A model generated the notes under the pieces. That model saw nothing but the letters and a program-made list of their open reading frames with translations. It was not told where the DNA came from and did not search any database. Source: Fimenecus sp045543095 (GTDB lineage Bacteria > Bacillota > Clostridia > Oscillospirales > Acutalibacteraceae). From it: DNA of 47,624 nt. Within the stretch, counting starts at the first letter, position 1; each line of letters opens with the position of its first letter. The stretch is from the NCBI GenBank assembly GCA_045543095.1, contig JAZQMC010000027.1, positions 1 to 47,624 of the forward strand. Reading direction: 5' to 3'. A program made the translations under genes and the position numbers. Below are positions 32,636 to 41,770 of this stretch, piece after piece.

Positions 32636-33582
32636 ATCTGCTCCTCCTTTAAAAATTCGTATGCCAAAGAATAAACATATTCGAGCATTTCTTCGATATT
32701 TTCATAATCATCGGGATAAACCCAATTTATGTTTTCGTTTTTGCGAAACCAAGTCAATTGTCTTTTTGCATAATGTCTTGTTTCAGTTTTAAGACTTTCA
32801 AGACATTCTTCGAGAGTTTTTTCACCATTGAAATATGGTGCTAATTCTTTATAACCGATTGCCTGGCAAGCGGTAGTGTCACGGCTTGTGTTATAAAATT
32901 CTTTCGCCTCGTCTAAAAGTCCGTTTTCGACCATAATATCAACACGGCGGTTAATTCTGTCATAAAGCACATTACGGTCACGGTAATTTATGCCGATATA
33001 AAGCACGCGATAAGGGGACTCTTCAAGGCGTGAGAGAATTTTCTGCTCGGTTAAGGTTTTACCTGTGAGTTTATATACCTCAAGTGCACGGATAATTCTG
33101 CTTTTATCGTTCAGGTGAAGTTTTTCTGCTGTTTGCGGGTCGATTTCACGTAAAGCCTCGAGCATAAACTCTGCACCTTTTTCTTGGAACATAGCGGTAA
33201 GTTCTTTTCTCGTTTCTGTGTTTTCATCTTCTTGCGAGAACTGAATATTCTGCAAGAGCGAGTCAACATAAAGTCCTGTTCCGCCTGCCACAACGGGTAA
33301 ATCACCTTGGTTATGTATTTTTTCAATACACTCTTTCGCAAGTGTTACATACTCTGCAACGCTGAACTTTTGAGAAATGGGCTGAAACCCGATTAAATGG
33401 TGCGGTATTCCCTGCATTTCATCGTCAGTGGGTTTTGCCGTTGCAATATTCATTTTTTCATAAATCTGCATTGAGTCGGCTGACACAACTTGTCCTGAAA
33501 ATCGCTTTGCAATATTAATTGATAAAGCGGTTTTTCCTGATGCTGTTGGTCCTACAACTGCGATTACGGGAATTTTTTTCAT
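32632..33582 (-). CDS. miaA: tRNA dimethylallyltransferase
   Basis: This 316-aa enzyme adds dimethylallyl to A37 of tRNAs that read UNN codons. Landmarks are the P-loop GPTASGKTAL, SADSMQIYEKMNIATAKP, HHLIGF, VVAGGTGLYVDSLL, KSRIIRALEVY and QAIGYKELAPY, and a late KRQLTWFRK. It supplies the substrate for MiaB, encoded 6 kb upstream in the same gene train. It sits 3 nt after mutL, the conserved mutS-mutL-miaA order. Confidence 0.96.
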   Translation of the reverse strand: MKKIPVIAVVGPTASGKTALSINIAKRFSGQVVSADSMQIYEKMNIATAKPTDDEMQGIPHHLIGFQPISQKFSVAEYVTLAKECIEKIHNQGDLPVVAGGTGLYVDSLLQNIQFSQEDENTETRKELTAMFQEKGAEFMLEALREIDPQTAEKLHLNDKSRIIRALEVYKLTGKTLTEQKILSRLEESPYRVLYIGINYRDRNVLYDRINRRVDIMVENGLLDEAKEFYNTSRDTTACQAIGYKELAPYFNGEKTLEECLESLKTETRHYAKRQLTWFRKNENINWVYPDDYENIEEMLEYVYSLAYEFLKEEQI

Positions 33583-33585
33583 AAT

Positions 33586-35424
33586 TTATACTCTGCCAAA
33601 CTGTTTTTCTAATTCATATTTTGAAAGTTCAATCATTACGGGTCTGCCGTGGGGACAAAATCTCACTTCATTGTCATTAACGACTTGTTTTGCGAGTGCC
33701 AAAAGTTCTGCGGTGGAGTTTGTGTCCCCCGCTTTTATTGCACTTCTGCATGCCACATTATGATAAATCCAATCAAGGTGTTCATTGGTAATATCACGAC
33801 GATTTTTAATAAGATACTGTGCGATTTCGTCGATAAGCGGTGCAATTTCTTGATTGTCAAGGTCAATGGGACAACTGCGGACAATTACTGTGCCGTTGCC
33901 AAAATCCTGCACATCAAAGCCTGCATTTGCGATTGTTTCAAGATTTTCGGTTACTGCAACATATTCCTCTTTGCCGAGAGTTACTGTCACAGGGGACAAC
34001 AGCAACTGACTGCCCGTGTTATGCTCATTCTTTTTAAGCTGGTTAAAGAGAATTCGTTCGTGGGCGGCGTGCTTGTCGATTACACAGAGCGTGCCGTTGA
34101 GTTCAATAAGTATATATGTTTTATAAGCCTCACCTATAAGACGGATTTCGTCTTGTTTTTGTGGGGTTTCTTCTTGAATTTCGGGTTTTGGCTCGGAATT
34201 TTTAGGTGCTTTAATTATGGGAAATTCGATTTTAATAGGGTCTTCGTCAACATCTGCAACATAAGGAGCTTCAACATCATTGAGCACATCGTTTTTAGTT
34301 GACAAGGGCTTTAAAATCTTTTCTGTATATGTAATATGTTCTTCAACAGTTGTCTGCTTGAAATTTTGTTGAGGTTTAAATAAAAGCTCATTAATGCTTG
34401 GTTTTTTCTCGGTTAAAACGGCTTGTTTAAGTGATGTATTTTCGCTTAAAGCGGTTTTAACTGCGTGATAAACTGCATCAAAAATTGCTCTTTCGTCGGA
34501 GAAACGGACTTCGATTTTTGACGGATGCACATTAACGTCAACAAGTGATGGTGGTAATGTGATAAAGAGCACACCACCCGGGAATTTGCCGACCATAACG
34601 CTGTTTTTATAGGCATTTTCAAAGGCTGCCATAATAGTTGTATTCTTAACACTTCTGCCATTCACGAAGAAATATTGCATACCACGTGAACCACGACAAT
34701 TAAATGGTGGTGTTACAAGACCTGAAACTGACACAGCACCAACGGATGCATCCACATTCAAAAGACCGTTTGAGAAGTCCTTACCGAATGCAGAGAAGCA
34801 AACATTTTGAAGATTTCCGTCACCATTGGTTGTGAATACCTGTTTGCCGTCACGGATAAAACGGATGCTGATTTCGGGGTGTGAAAGAGCAAGTTTTTCA
34901 ACTGCAGATGCAACATAGTTGCCCTCGCTGACATCTTTTTTGAGGAATTTCATTCGTGCGGGGGTGTTATAGAAAAGTTCACGGACAATCATAGTTGTAC
35001 CTACAGCACAGCCTGCGTCGGAAAAATCGGTTATAATTCCACCCTCAATAGTAAGGGAAGTGCCCATTTCTTCAGTTGCGGTTTTGGTAATCATATTCAC
35101 CTTTGAAACTGCGGCGATTGATGGCAAGGCTTCACCACGGAAACCAAGAGTTAAAATAGTATTCAAATCCTCGGCAGTTTTAATTTTACTTGTTGCGTGA
35201 CTTACGAATGCAGTTTTAACATCTTCACGGTCAATTCCGCAACCATCGTCAGTTACACGGATATATGAAATTCCACCGTGCTGAATTTCAACTGTTATGG
35301 AGGTAGCACCGGCATCAACGGCATTTTCCATAAGTTCTTTTACAACGGATGCAGGGCGTTCAACCACCTCACCCGCTGCGATTAAATCAGCCATATGTTT
35401 TGGGAGTTTATTTATTTTTGCCAT
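33586..35424 (-). CDS. mutL: DNA mismatch repair protein MutL
   Basis: This 612-aa protein couples mismatch recognition by MutS to strand removal. The N-terminal GHKL ATPase has ELMENAVDAGAT, DDGCGI and GFRGEALPSI. A Pro/Lys/Glu linker spans about 330-430, followed by the C-terminal dimerisation/endonuclease domain with ACRSAIKAGD, CPHGRPV and the terminal QFGRV. The nuclease motif that usually reads DQHA..E....E is DKHAAHERILFN here (Asp450 to Asn461), so Gln becomes Lys and the last Glu becomes Asn. The start follows AGGTGG upstream of the ATG. Confidence 0.95.
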   Translation of the reverse strand: MAKINKLPKHMADLIAAGEVVERPASVVKELMENAVDAGATSITVEIQHGGISYIRVTDDGCGIDREDVKTAFVSHATSKIKTAEDLNTILTLGFRGEALPSIAAVSKVNMITKTATEEMGTSLTIEGGIITDFSDAGCAVGTTMIVRELFYNTPARMKFLKKDVSEGNYVASAVEKLALSHPEISIRFIRDGKQVFTTNGDGNLQNVCFSAFGKDFSNGLLNVDASVGAVSVSGLVTPPFNCRGSRGMQYFFVNGRSVKNTTIMAAFENAYKNSVMVGKFPGGVLFITLPPSLVDVNVHPSKIEVRFSDERAIFDAVYHAVKTALSENTSLKQAVLTEKKPSINELLFKPQQNFKQTTVEEHITYTEKILKPLSTKNDVLNDVEAPYVADVDEDPIKIEFPIIKAPKNSEPKPEIQEETPQKQDEIRLIGEAYKTYILIELNGTLCVIDKHAAHERILFNQLKKNEHNTGSQLLLSPVTVTLGKEEYVAVTENLETIANAGFDVQDFGNGTVIVRSCPIDLDNQEIAPLIDEIAQYLIKNRRDITNEHLDWIYHNVACRSAIKAGDTNSTAELLALAKQVVNDNEVRFCPHGRPVMIELSKYELEKQFGRV

Positions 35425-35457
35425 GTACTACCACCTACCTTTGAATTTTCGCTATAT

Positions 35458-35874
35458 TTACTCGTCATCAGAATTAATGATATACATATCAATGTCTATT
35501 TCTGTTCTTGTTGCGTAGCAAAAATCAATTACATCAAGTGTTGGTGCAAGACAAGGATTAATATCATCTATACAAATAGTTGGAACAATTTCCAAGTAAA
35601 AAGATACATCATTTTCTTCACGTATCTTGTTAAGCAAATCAACTTTATCAATAAGAACAGATATAGTCTTTCTCATTTGATTTGCAACTTCTACATCATA
35701 ATCTTCACATCGTCCGATTTCCCAAAGTGCAAAATCGTACTTTTTACCAGTACACCCTGTATCGCCGATTTTCCACGATTTCTCAGGTTCTATATCTAAT
35801 AAATCTGACACATAATCAGGATTGAAATTTCCTACTATCTTAAAATAAGTATAACAACTATTTCGTGTACTCAC
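35458..35874 (-). CDS. DUF4279 domain protein
   Basis: This 138-aa protein matches the DUF4279 pattern: CYTYFKIVGNFNPDYVSDLLDIEPEKSWKIGD, then ALWEIG and a final beta/alpha segment ending in acidic residues. The family has no known function; members are often found as single cytoplasmic proteins, sometimes near toxin or immunity genes. Here it lies between mutS and mutL, interrupting the usual pair. The longest frame starts at a TTG (35898), but the GTG at 35874 has GGAGGTG 7 nt upstream and is preferred. Confidence 0.75.
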   Translation of the reverse strand: MSTRNSCYTYFKIVGNFNPDYVSDLLDIEPEKSWKIGDTGCTGKKYDFALWEIGRCEDYDVEVANQMRKTISVLIDKVDLLNKIREENDVSFYLEIVPTICIDDINPCLAPTLDVIDFCYATRTEIDIDMYIINSDDE

Positions 35875-35931
35875 TTTTAAGCACCTCCGTAAATTCAATT
35901 CTGCATTTCAAATTTAGAATTCTGCATTCAA

Positions 35932-38538
35932 TTAGTTCTTTGCTTTGTCGATGAGTTCGTAGAGAAGTCCCATTGCTTCGATTGGGGTTAGGGTGTTTAT
36001 ATCTACTGTACGGAGTCTGTCCATAATGTATTCTCTTGAATTTGATTCAAAGGACATTTGAATTTCAGGCTCTTTTTCTTCGGGAATGTCTTTAACCATT
36101 TTAGGTTTCATTAAGTCGTTATCTTCAAGAGTTTTGAGTATTGTTTTTGCTCGTTTGATTACGTTATCAGGTACACCTGCAAGCTTTGCAACCTCAATAC
36201 CGTAGGAGCCGTCTGCACCGCCACGGACAATTCGACGGAGGAATGTAATATCATCACCACGTTTTTTAACTGCGATGTTATAGTTTTTAACACCGTCAAC
36301 GGTGCCTTCAAGCTCGGACAATTCGTGATAATGAGTTGCAAAAAGTGTTTTTGCACCGATTCGTCTTTTGTCGGCAATATATTCAACAACTGAACGAGCA
36401 ATACTCATACCGTCAAATGTAGATGTACCGCGACCGATTTCGTCAAGAATAATAAGACTGTTTCTTGTTGCATATTTAAGAATTTCAGCAACCTCGTTCA
36501 TTTCAACCATAAAGGTTGACTGACCTGAAGCCAAATCGTCGGACGCACCAACACGGGTGAAAATGCTGTCAACAATGCCGATATCCGCTGATTTTGCAGG
36601 AACAAAACAACCCATCTGAGCCATAATTGTAATAATCGCAATCTGTCGCATATATGTAGATTTACCCGCCATATTAGGACCTGTGATAACTGCCATTCGG
36701 TTGTCTTCGCAGTCAAGCAAGGTGTCATTAGGCACAAACATTGTCTTTTTCTGCAAGGCTTCAATTACAGGGTGACGACCTTCATAAATGCGGATTACAC
36801 CTTTATCGTTAATATCTGGTCTTGTGTAGTTATTTTTAACCGAAACTGTTGCGAACGAACAGAGAACATCCAAAAGTGCTATTGCGTGGGCAGTTCTTTG
36901 AGTTCTTAAATACTCACCTGCAATCTTTTTACGGATGGAATTGAAAATCTCATATTCAAGACCCACAATTCTCTCCTGTGCACCTAAAACTTTAGTTTCA
37001 AGAGTTTTGAGTTCTTCTGTAATATATCTTTCACAATTTGAAAGTGTTTGCTTTCTTATATATGTATCAGGAACTAACTCTTTATATGAATTAAGGACCT
37101 CGAAGTAATAACCGAAAACTTTGTTATAACCGATTTTGAGTTTTTTGATACCTGTTTTTTCCTGCTCGTCCGCCTCAAGTTTTGCGAGGACGGATTTACC
37201 TCCATTGACAATGTCACGAAGTTCATCAAGTTCTTTATTGAAACCGTCTTTAATCATTCCACCCTCACGAACAGAGAATGGTGCATCTTCTTTAATTGCA
37301 ACATCAATAAGTGAGCAGACATCGTCTAAAACATCAATTTCGTTAAAGATGTATTTAAGTAAATTACAATTTGCATTTTTAAGGTTATCTTTGATTTCAG
37401 GTAGTTTTTCGAGAGTTGTTTTAAGGGATAAAAGTTCCTTTGCATTTGCTGTGTTGTATACGATACGGGTCATAAGACGTTCCATATCGTAAACACTGAT
37501 TAAAAGTTCTGTTTCACTCTCACGAAGTTCTGTATTTTTATAAAGTTCATCAACTGCATTAAGACGTTTTGAAATCTCTGCACAGTCATATAATGGGCGT
37601 TCAATAAATGAACGAAGCATTCTTTTGCCCATAGCAGTTTTTGTTTTATCAAGCACCCAGAGAAGTGAGCCTTTTTTATCCCTGTCACGCATTGTTTCAA
37701 GGAGTTCAAGGTTACGGATTGCAGAAATACCAAGGCTCATAAGTTTTGCATCGGTATAGAAATTGATGTCTTTGATATTTTCTAAATCTCGTTTTTGAGT
37801 TGAACGAAGATAAGAGAGTGCTGCACCCAATGCACAAACTGCAGTATTTCTTTGATTAAGAGAAATTGTGCCTAAATCATTTGTATTAAAATGTTCTTTG
37901 CATACATTTTCTGCATTAGAAAAATCAAATTCCTCAATCAATAACTCAACAGACGCTTCAAGTTTTTTAGATATAAAATCAGCAAGAGAATTAAATGAAA
38001 CCACCTCTTTATTGAGAATAATTTCAGTTGGGTTATATCTGCCCATTTCATTTATAACTCTTTGCTCGATATTTTCAGAAAATTCTGTTAAATTGACCTC
38101 GCCTGTTGAAATATCGATAAAGCACATACCAACATTTCCGTTGGCTGCGCAAACTGACGCGAGATAATTATTCTTTGATTCGTCAAGCATTGAACTTTCG
38201 ATTACAGTACCCGGAGTAATAACACGAATAACATCACGTTTTACAATACCTTTTGCAGTTGCGGGGTCTTCCATCTGCTCACATATTGCAACTTTATAGC
38301 CCTTTGACACAAGTTTTGCAATGTAACCGTCTGCACTATGGAACGGAACACCACACATTGGTGCTCGTTCTTCCTCACCGCAGTCACGACCCGTAAGCAC
38401 AAGTTCAAGCTCCTTGGATGCAGTTTTTGCATCGTCAAAGAACATCTCGTAAAAGTCACCAAGACGGAACATCAATATGGTGTCTTCATAATTCTGTTTT
38501 ATTTGAAAATATTGTTGCATCATTGGAGAGAGTGCCAT
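35932..38538 (-). CDS. mutS: DNA mismatch repair protein MutS
   Basis: This 868-aa ATPase recognises mismatches. The mismatch-binding domain holds the FYEMF motif (FRLGDFYEMFFDDA). The connector, lever and clamp domains follow, then the ABC-type ATPase with GPNMAGKSTYMRQ, the segment STFMVEMNE, IILDEIGRGTSTFDG (Walker B) and ATHYHEL. The C-terminus has the HTH/dimer region. The frame runs up to 38595 into the repeat upstream, but the ATG at 38538 has AAGGA 8 nt before it and gives MALSPMMQQYFQIK, the normal start. Confidence 0.96.
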   Translation of the reverse strand: MALSPMMQQYFQIKQNYEDTILMFRLGDFYEMFFDDAKTASKELELVLTGRDCGEEERAPMCGVPFHSADGYIAKLVSKGYKVAICEQMEDPATAKGIVKRDVIRVITPGTVIESSMLDESKNNYLASVCAANGNVGMCFIDISTGEVNLTEFSENIEQRVINEMGRYNPTEIILNKEVVSFNSLADFISKKLEASVELLIEEFDFSNAENVCKEHFNTNDLGTISLNQRNTAVCALGAALSYLRSTQKRDLENIKDINFYTDAKLMSLGISAIRNLELLETMRDRDKKGSLLWVLDKTKTAMGKRMLRSFIERPLYDCAEISKRLNAVDELYKNTELRESETELLISVYDMERLMTRIVYNTANAKELLSLKTTLEKLPEIKDNLKNANCNLLKYIFNEIDVLDDVCSLIDVAIKEDAPFSVREGGMIKDGFNKELDELRDIVNGGKSVLAKLEADEQEKTGIKKLKIGYNKVFGYYFEVLNSYKELVPDTYIRKQTLSNCERYITEELKTLETKVLGAQERIVGLEYEIFNSIRKKIAGEYLRTQRTAHAIALLDVLCSFATVSVKNNYTRPDINDKGVIRIYEGRHPVIEALQKKTMFVPNDTLLDCEDNRMAVITGPNMAGKSTYMRQIAIITIMAQMGCFVPAKSADIGIVDSIFTRVGASDDLASGQSTFMVEMNEVAEILKYATRNSLIILDEIGRGTSTFDGMSIARSVVEYIADKRRIGAKTLFATHYHELSELEGTVDGVKNYNIAVKKRGDDITFLRRIVRGGADGSYGIEVAKLAGVPDNVIKRAKTILKTLEDNDLMKPKMVKDIPEEKEPEIQMSFESNSREYIMDRLRTVDINTLTPIEAMGLLYELIDKAKN

Positions 38539-38554
38539 ATTTTGATTCCTTCTT

Positions 38555-38632
38555 AGTAAATAGATTTTTGAGGGATTTATCTCTCCCTCCGTCAACGATG
38601 ACGCGTTGCCACCTCCCTCGTCAGAGGGAGGC
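38555..38632 (+). repeat. CTCCCTC palindromic repeat, copy R4, between ylbF-like and mutS genes
   Basis: The element lies inside an otherwise tight minus-strand gene train. It has GATTT.. and TTTATCTCTCCCTC, an inner CAACG/CGTTG hairpin and the right palindrome CTCCCTCGTCAGAGGGAG. The left boundary is uncertain. It fills nearly the whole 114-nt gap. Confidence 0.8.
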
Positions 38633-38652
38633 AGAATTCATTTTTTAAATAA

Positions 38653-39081
38653 TTAGTGGTTACAACCTTCGTCGCCGCAGTCACAGTGACAGCCTGAACA
38701 GTCGCCACCGCACTGGTGTGCCTTGGGGTCGCAAGTGTCGGGGTCGTCGCCGTTAACACACATTGCAAGGATACCTGTGAGGTAGTTCATAAGCTCGTCG
38801 ATATCTTTTCTTGCCTTTTCATAAGCCTGCATATTGGGGTTCATCATAATCTGTGTATAAACACCGCGGAACTCCTCGTCATAAGCCTTCATTTTATCTT
38901 CATTCGGCTCTGCCTTTGAAGCTTCGTGCTGATATGAAACCTGAATAAGCTGAATTTTGCTCATAAGCTCGTTGAGTGCTGTATCTTTTTCATTAGCCTC
39001 AATAGCTTTCTGAAGTGCAGAATATCTTTCATCCTGCTGAATTGCTTTGCCAAGTTCTCTTGTAAGTTTTTCGAGTGACAT
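38653..39081 (-). CDS. YlbF/YmcA-family regulator with cysteine-rich tail
   Basis: This 142-aa protein has the all-helical YlbF/YmcA (Com_YlbF) domain over residues 1-110 (MSLEKLTRELGKAIQQDERYSAL ... YEKARKDIDELMNYL). The last ~30 residues hold nine Cys and three His (CVNGDDPDTCDPKAHQCGGDCSGCHCDCGDEGCNH is the region). In Bacillus, YlbF, YmcA and YaaT form a complex that carries Fe-S clusters and guides RNase Y. The tail could bind a metal or cluster. Coupling with miaB and mutS is common in Clostridia. The ribosome binding site is AAGGAG. Confidence 0.82.
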   Translation of the reverse strand: MSLEKLTRELGKAIQQDERYSALQKAIEANEKDTALNELMSKIQLIQVSYQHEASKAEPNEDKMKAYDEEFRGVYTQIMMNPNMQAYEKARKDIDELMNYLTGILAMCVNGDDPDTCDPKAHQCGGDCSGCHCDCGDEGCNH

Positions 39082-39118
39082 TTTGTTTTTGCTCCTTTAT
39101 TTTAACTTTATTTTTTTA

Positions 39119-40531
39119 TTATTTAACGAGTTCCCCTCTAACCAACCAATTTAATGGCTCGGTCACTTTAACGTGGCAGAATTTGCCCACTAAACTATGG
39201 TCATTGCTTGGGAATTCAATAATAACATTACCATCGGTGCGACCTGCCAAGTATCCGGCGAGAGTTTTACTTTCGCCCTCGCAAAGCACACGGTAGGTTT
39301 TGCCCATCATTTGTGCACTGTGGTCTGCGGCAATACTTTCTTGCAAATCGCAAAGTTCTTTAAACCATTTATTCTTTTCTTCATAAGGCACGGGGTCATC
39401 CATTAAAGATGCTTTTGTGCCTTTTCGCGATGAGAAAATAAATGTAAAAAGTGAAGTGTAGCCAACCTCTTTTACAAGGGATAAAGTATCACAGAATTCT
39501 TCATAGGTTTCACCGGGGAATCCCACGATAATATCACTTGTTAGGGACAGTCCTTCAATTTTTTCTTTTGCGTAATTTATAAGTTCAAGATACTTTTCAC
39601 GGGTATAACGGCGATTCATCTCTTTAAGAATTCTGTTATTACCCGACTGCACGGGAAGATGAATATGCTTTGACGCTTTTTCGCATTCTGCGATTGTGTC
39701 GATAAGCTCCTTTGTGCAATCCTTGGGGTGCGAAGTCATAAAACGAATGGTGAACTCGCCCTCTATATCATTAAGCTTACGAATAAGCTTTGAGAAGTTA
39801 ATATCTTCCTCTAAACCTTTGCCGTACGAATTAACATTCTGACCTAAAAGTGTTATATCCTTATAGCCCTCGGCAACTATCTGCTTAAACTCTGCAATAA
39901 TATCCGCTGATTTACGGCTTCGCTCACGACCGCGGACATAGGGCACAACACAATAAGTACAGAAATTATCACAACCGTACATAATCGGCAACCACGCTTT
40001 TGCGGAGTTATCGCGGAGTGCGGGCACACCCTCGGCAATCTCATTAGTTTCAGTCATATCGGCAAAAACACGCTTGCCCCTTGTCAAATATGCTTTGAGA
40101 ATTTCGGGCAATTTATACTGACCGTGAGTACCGAAAACAATATCCACAAACGGATAACTGTTATAAATCTTTTCGCGGATATGCTCCTGTTGCATCATAC
40201 AACCGCAAAGTGCAATAATCAAATTGGGGTTGGTCTGCTTTAATCTTTTAATTGCACCCACATTGCCGAAAACTCTATCTTCGGCGTGTTCGCGGATTGC
40301 ACAGGTGTTATAGAGAATTAAATCTGCCTCTTCCTTATCTTCAGTCATAACATAACCCATTAAAGAGAGTGAGCCTTTAATTCGCTCGCTGTCGGCAACA
40401 TTGCCCTGACAACCATAAGTGTGCACAAAGGCTTTAGGTGGTTCGTTATGACGAAGAAGCAATAATTCTTTGACATCTTCTGCTATTAAATTTTGTTTTT
40501 GGATTTCGCTAGTGCTAACAAAATTAGTCAA
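39119..40531 (-). CDS. miaB: tRNA-2-methylthio-N6-dimethylallyladenosine synthase
   Basis: This 470-aa radical-SAM enzyme adds the methylthio group to i6A37 made by MiaA. The N-terminal cluster-binding domain has Cys in TYGCQGN, NTCAIRE and CGCMMQQ. The radical SAM motif is GCDNFCTYCVVPYVRGRERSR (CX3CX2C), followed by a TRAM domain at the C-terminus. The start is a TTG with AAGGAAG 8 nt upstream; no ATG lies nearby. The gene starts 3 nt after the alpha/beta hydrolase stop and leads the miaB-ylbF-mutS-mutL-miaA order. Confidence 0.95.
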   Translation of the reverse strand: MTNFVSTSEIQKQNLIAEDVKELLLLRHNEPPKAFVHTYGCQGNVADSERIKGSLSLMGYVMTEDKEEADLILYNTCAIREHAEDRVFGNVGAIKRLKQTNPNLIIALCGCMMQQEHIREKIYNSYPFVDIVFGTHGQYKLPEILKAYLTRGKRVFADMTETNEIAEGVPALRDNSAKAWLPIMYGCDNFCTYCVVPYVRGRERSRKSADIIAEFKQIVAEGYKDITLLGQNVNSYGKGLEEDINFSKLIRKLNDIEGEFTIRFMTSHPKDCTKELIDTIAECEKASKHIHLPVQSGNNRILKEMNRRYTREKYLELINYAKEKIEGLSLTSDIIVGFPGETYEEFCDTLSLVKEVGYTSLFTFIFSSRKGTKASLMDDPVPYEEKNKWFKELCDLQESIAADHSAQMMGKTYRVLCEGESKTLAGYLAGRTDGNVIIEFPSNDHSLVGKFCHVKVTEPLNWLVRGELVK

Positions 40532-40534
40532 TTT

Positions 40535-41476
40535 TTATGCTTCCTTTGTATAAAATGAAAGTAAGAATTTAAGAACGTCGTTATAAACAACTTGCTTTTC
40601 TGTTTCGTTAAGAATTTCGTGACGCATTGTGGGGTAGAGAATTGTTGTTGGCTCAATGCCCGCCATTACAAGCTGGTCAGCAACGGCAAGAACACCTTTA
40701 CCATTCATACCAACAGGGTCTTTAGCACCTGAAATTACCATTACGGGCAATCCGTCGGGAAGACGCTCTGCCCAAGCAGGGTCGCAAGCCTCACGCATTA
40801 AATTGTAAATATCACGATAGCCCGCAAGTGTGTAAGTCCAACCGCAAAGCTCGTCGTTTGAATAGTTAAGTCGGTTTTCAGCGTTTTCTGAAAGCCATGC
40901 AAGTGGGTTATCTTTATCGTCACCCATCATTGAAAAGCCCTTATTCATAAGCTCGCCCATTTTGTCAACGCGGTTCGTTAAGCCGTATTTATGAACAAGT
41001 GCTTCGATAATATCAACACCCGCATTGATAATTTCAGGCATATCACCTGTTCCGCACAAAATCATACCGTCAAGCTCATAGCCGAAGTGTGAGCCGTAAA
41101 CTCTTGTGCAGAAAGAGCCCATTGAATGACCGAAAAGGAAATACGGAATATCGGGATTTCTCTTTTTCATAATTTTTGTGAGGATGTGCATATCGTCAAC
41201 AAGGCGTTTGTCACCGTTATATTCACCCATAAATCCGATTTGTGAACGCTCGGTAATGCTTTTACCGTGACCCAAATGGTCGTTACCGCATACAACAAAA
41301 CCGTTAGATGCTAAAAATCGTGCAAAATCATCATAGCGAGCGATATGCTCTGCCATTCCGTGAGTGAGTTGCACAATGCCGATTGGGGTTAATTCATCAT
41401 CTTCCCATATAAGCGTTCTGATTAAATTTTCACCGTTTGATGAGTTGAAATAAGCCTCTTTTCTTACCAATGCCAT
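40535..41476 (-). CDS. Alpha/beta hydrolase, monoacylglycerol lipase-like
   Basis: This 313-aa serine hydrolase has the nucleophile elbow FGHSMGSFC, QLTHGMAEHIARYDDFARFLASNGF near the N-terminus and a late His in TMRHEILNE; the acid is probably the Asp in GAKDPVG. The pattern is that of lysophospholipase/monoacylglycerol lipase (hydrolase 4). The longest frame begins at 41548, but the ATG at 41476 with GGAGGG 5 nt upstream is preferred. It heads the long minus-strand gene train behind the promoter at 41520-41548. Confidence 0.9.
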   Translation of the reverse strand: MALVRKEAYFNSSNGENLIRTLIWEDDELTPIGIVQLTHGMAEHIARYDDFARFLASNGFVVCGNDHLGHGKSITERSQIGFMGEYNGDKRLVDDMHILTKIMKKRNPDIPYFLFGHSMGSFCTRVYGSHFGYELDGMILCGTGDMPEIINAGVDIIEALVHKYGLTNRVDKMGELMNKGFSMMGDDKDNPLAWLSENAENRLNYSNDELCGWTYTLAGYRDIYNLMREACDPAWAERLPDGLPVMVISGAKDPVGMNGKGVLAVADQLVMAGIEPTTILYPTMRHEILNETEKQVVYNDVLKFLLSFYTKEA

Positions 41477-41519
41477 AAAATTCCCTCCAAATTGCAGACT
41501 TCTGCATATTAATGGTTTT

Positions 41520-41548
41520 ATTATACTACAAATCAAGAATTTTGTCAT
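41520..41548 (-). promoter_or_regulatory. Sigma-A type promoter heading the long gene train
   Basis: On the minus strand ATGACA and a perfect TATAAT are 17 nt apart, about 43 nt before the hydrolase ATG. Together with the next promoter it accounts for the 294-nt divergent intergenic region; the A/T-rich middle (41550-41700) shows nothing else. Confidence 0.75.
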
Positions 41549-41711
41549 TAAAAATCTTTAAATTTTTCAAAAAAATAAATTTTGTAGAGTTTACTATTTA
41601 GTGAATTTTATTTGAAAAAATTTTATTAAAAACTGTTAGATTTTCTGTAAATTGCTACCATTTATGAGGCTTTTCGCGGTGTTTTTGTTTTAATTTTTAA
41701 GATGCACAAAT

Positions 41712-41740
41712 TTGCAATGCTTTTTTGATTATGATAAAAT
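41712..41740 (+). promoter_or_regulatory. Promoter of the SCP2-like gene
   Basis: TTGCAA and TAAAAT are separated by 17 nt, ending 30 nt before the chosen ATG. Confidence 0.65.
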
Positions 41741-41770
41741 GAAGAAAACTAAAAATAAGGAGTGAAAACC

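Noticed and set aside
38539..38595. MutS N-terminal extension of 19 residues
   Set aside because: It is translated from the palindromic repeat flank; the ATG at 38538 has a proper ribosome binding site and a standard start.
41550..41700. Riboswitch or small RNA in the A/T-rich divergent region
   Set aside because: No stable structure or known motif could be seen by eye; only the two promoters are supported.
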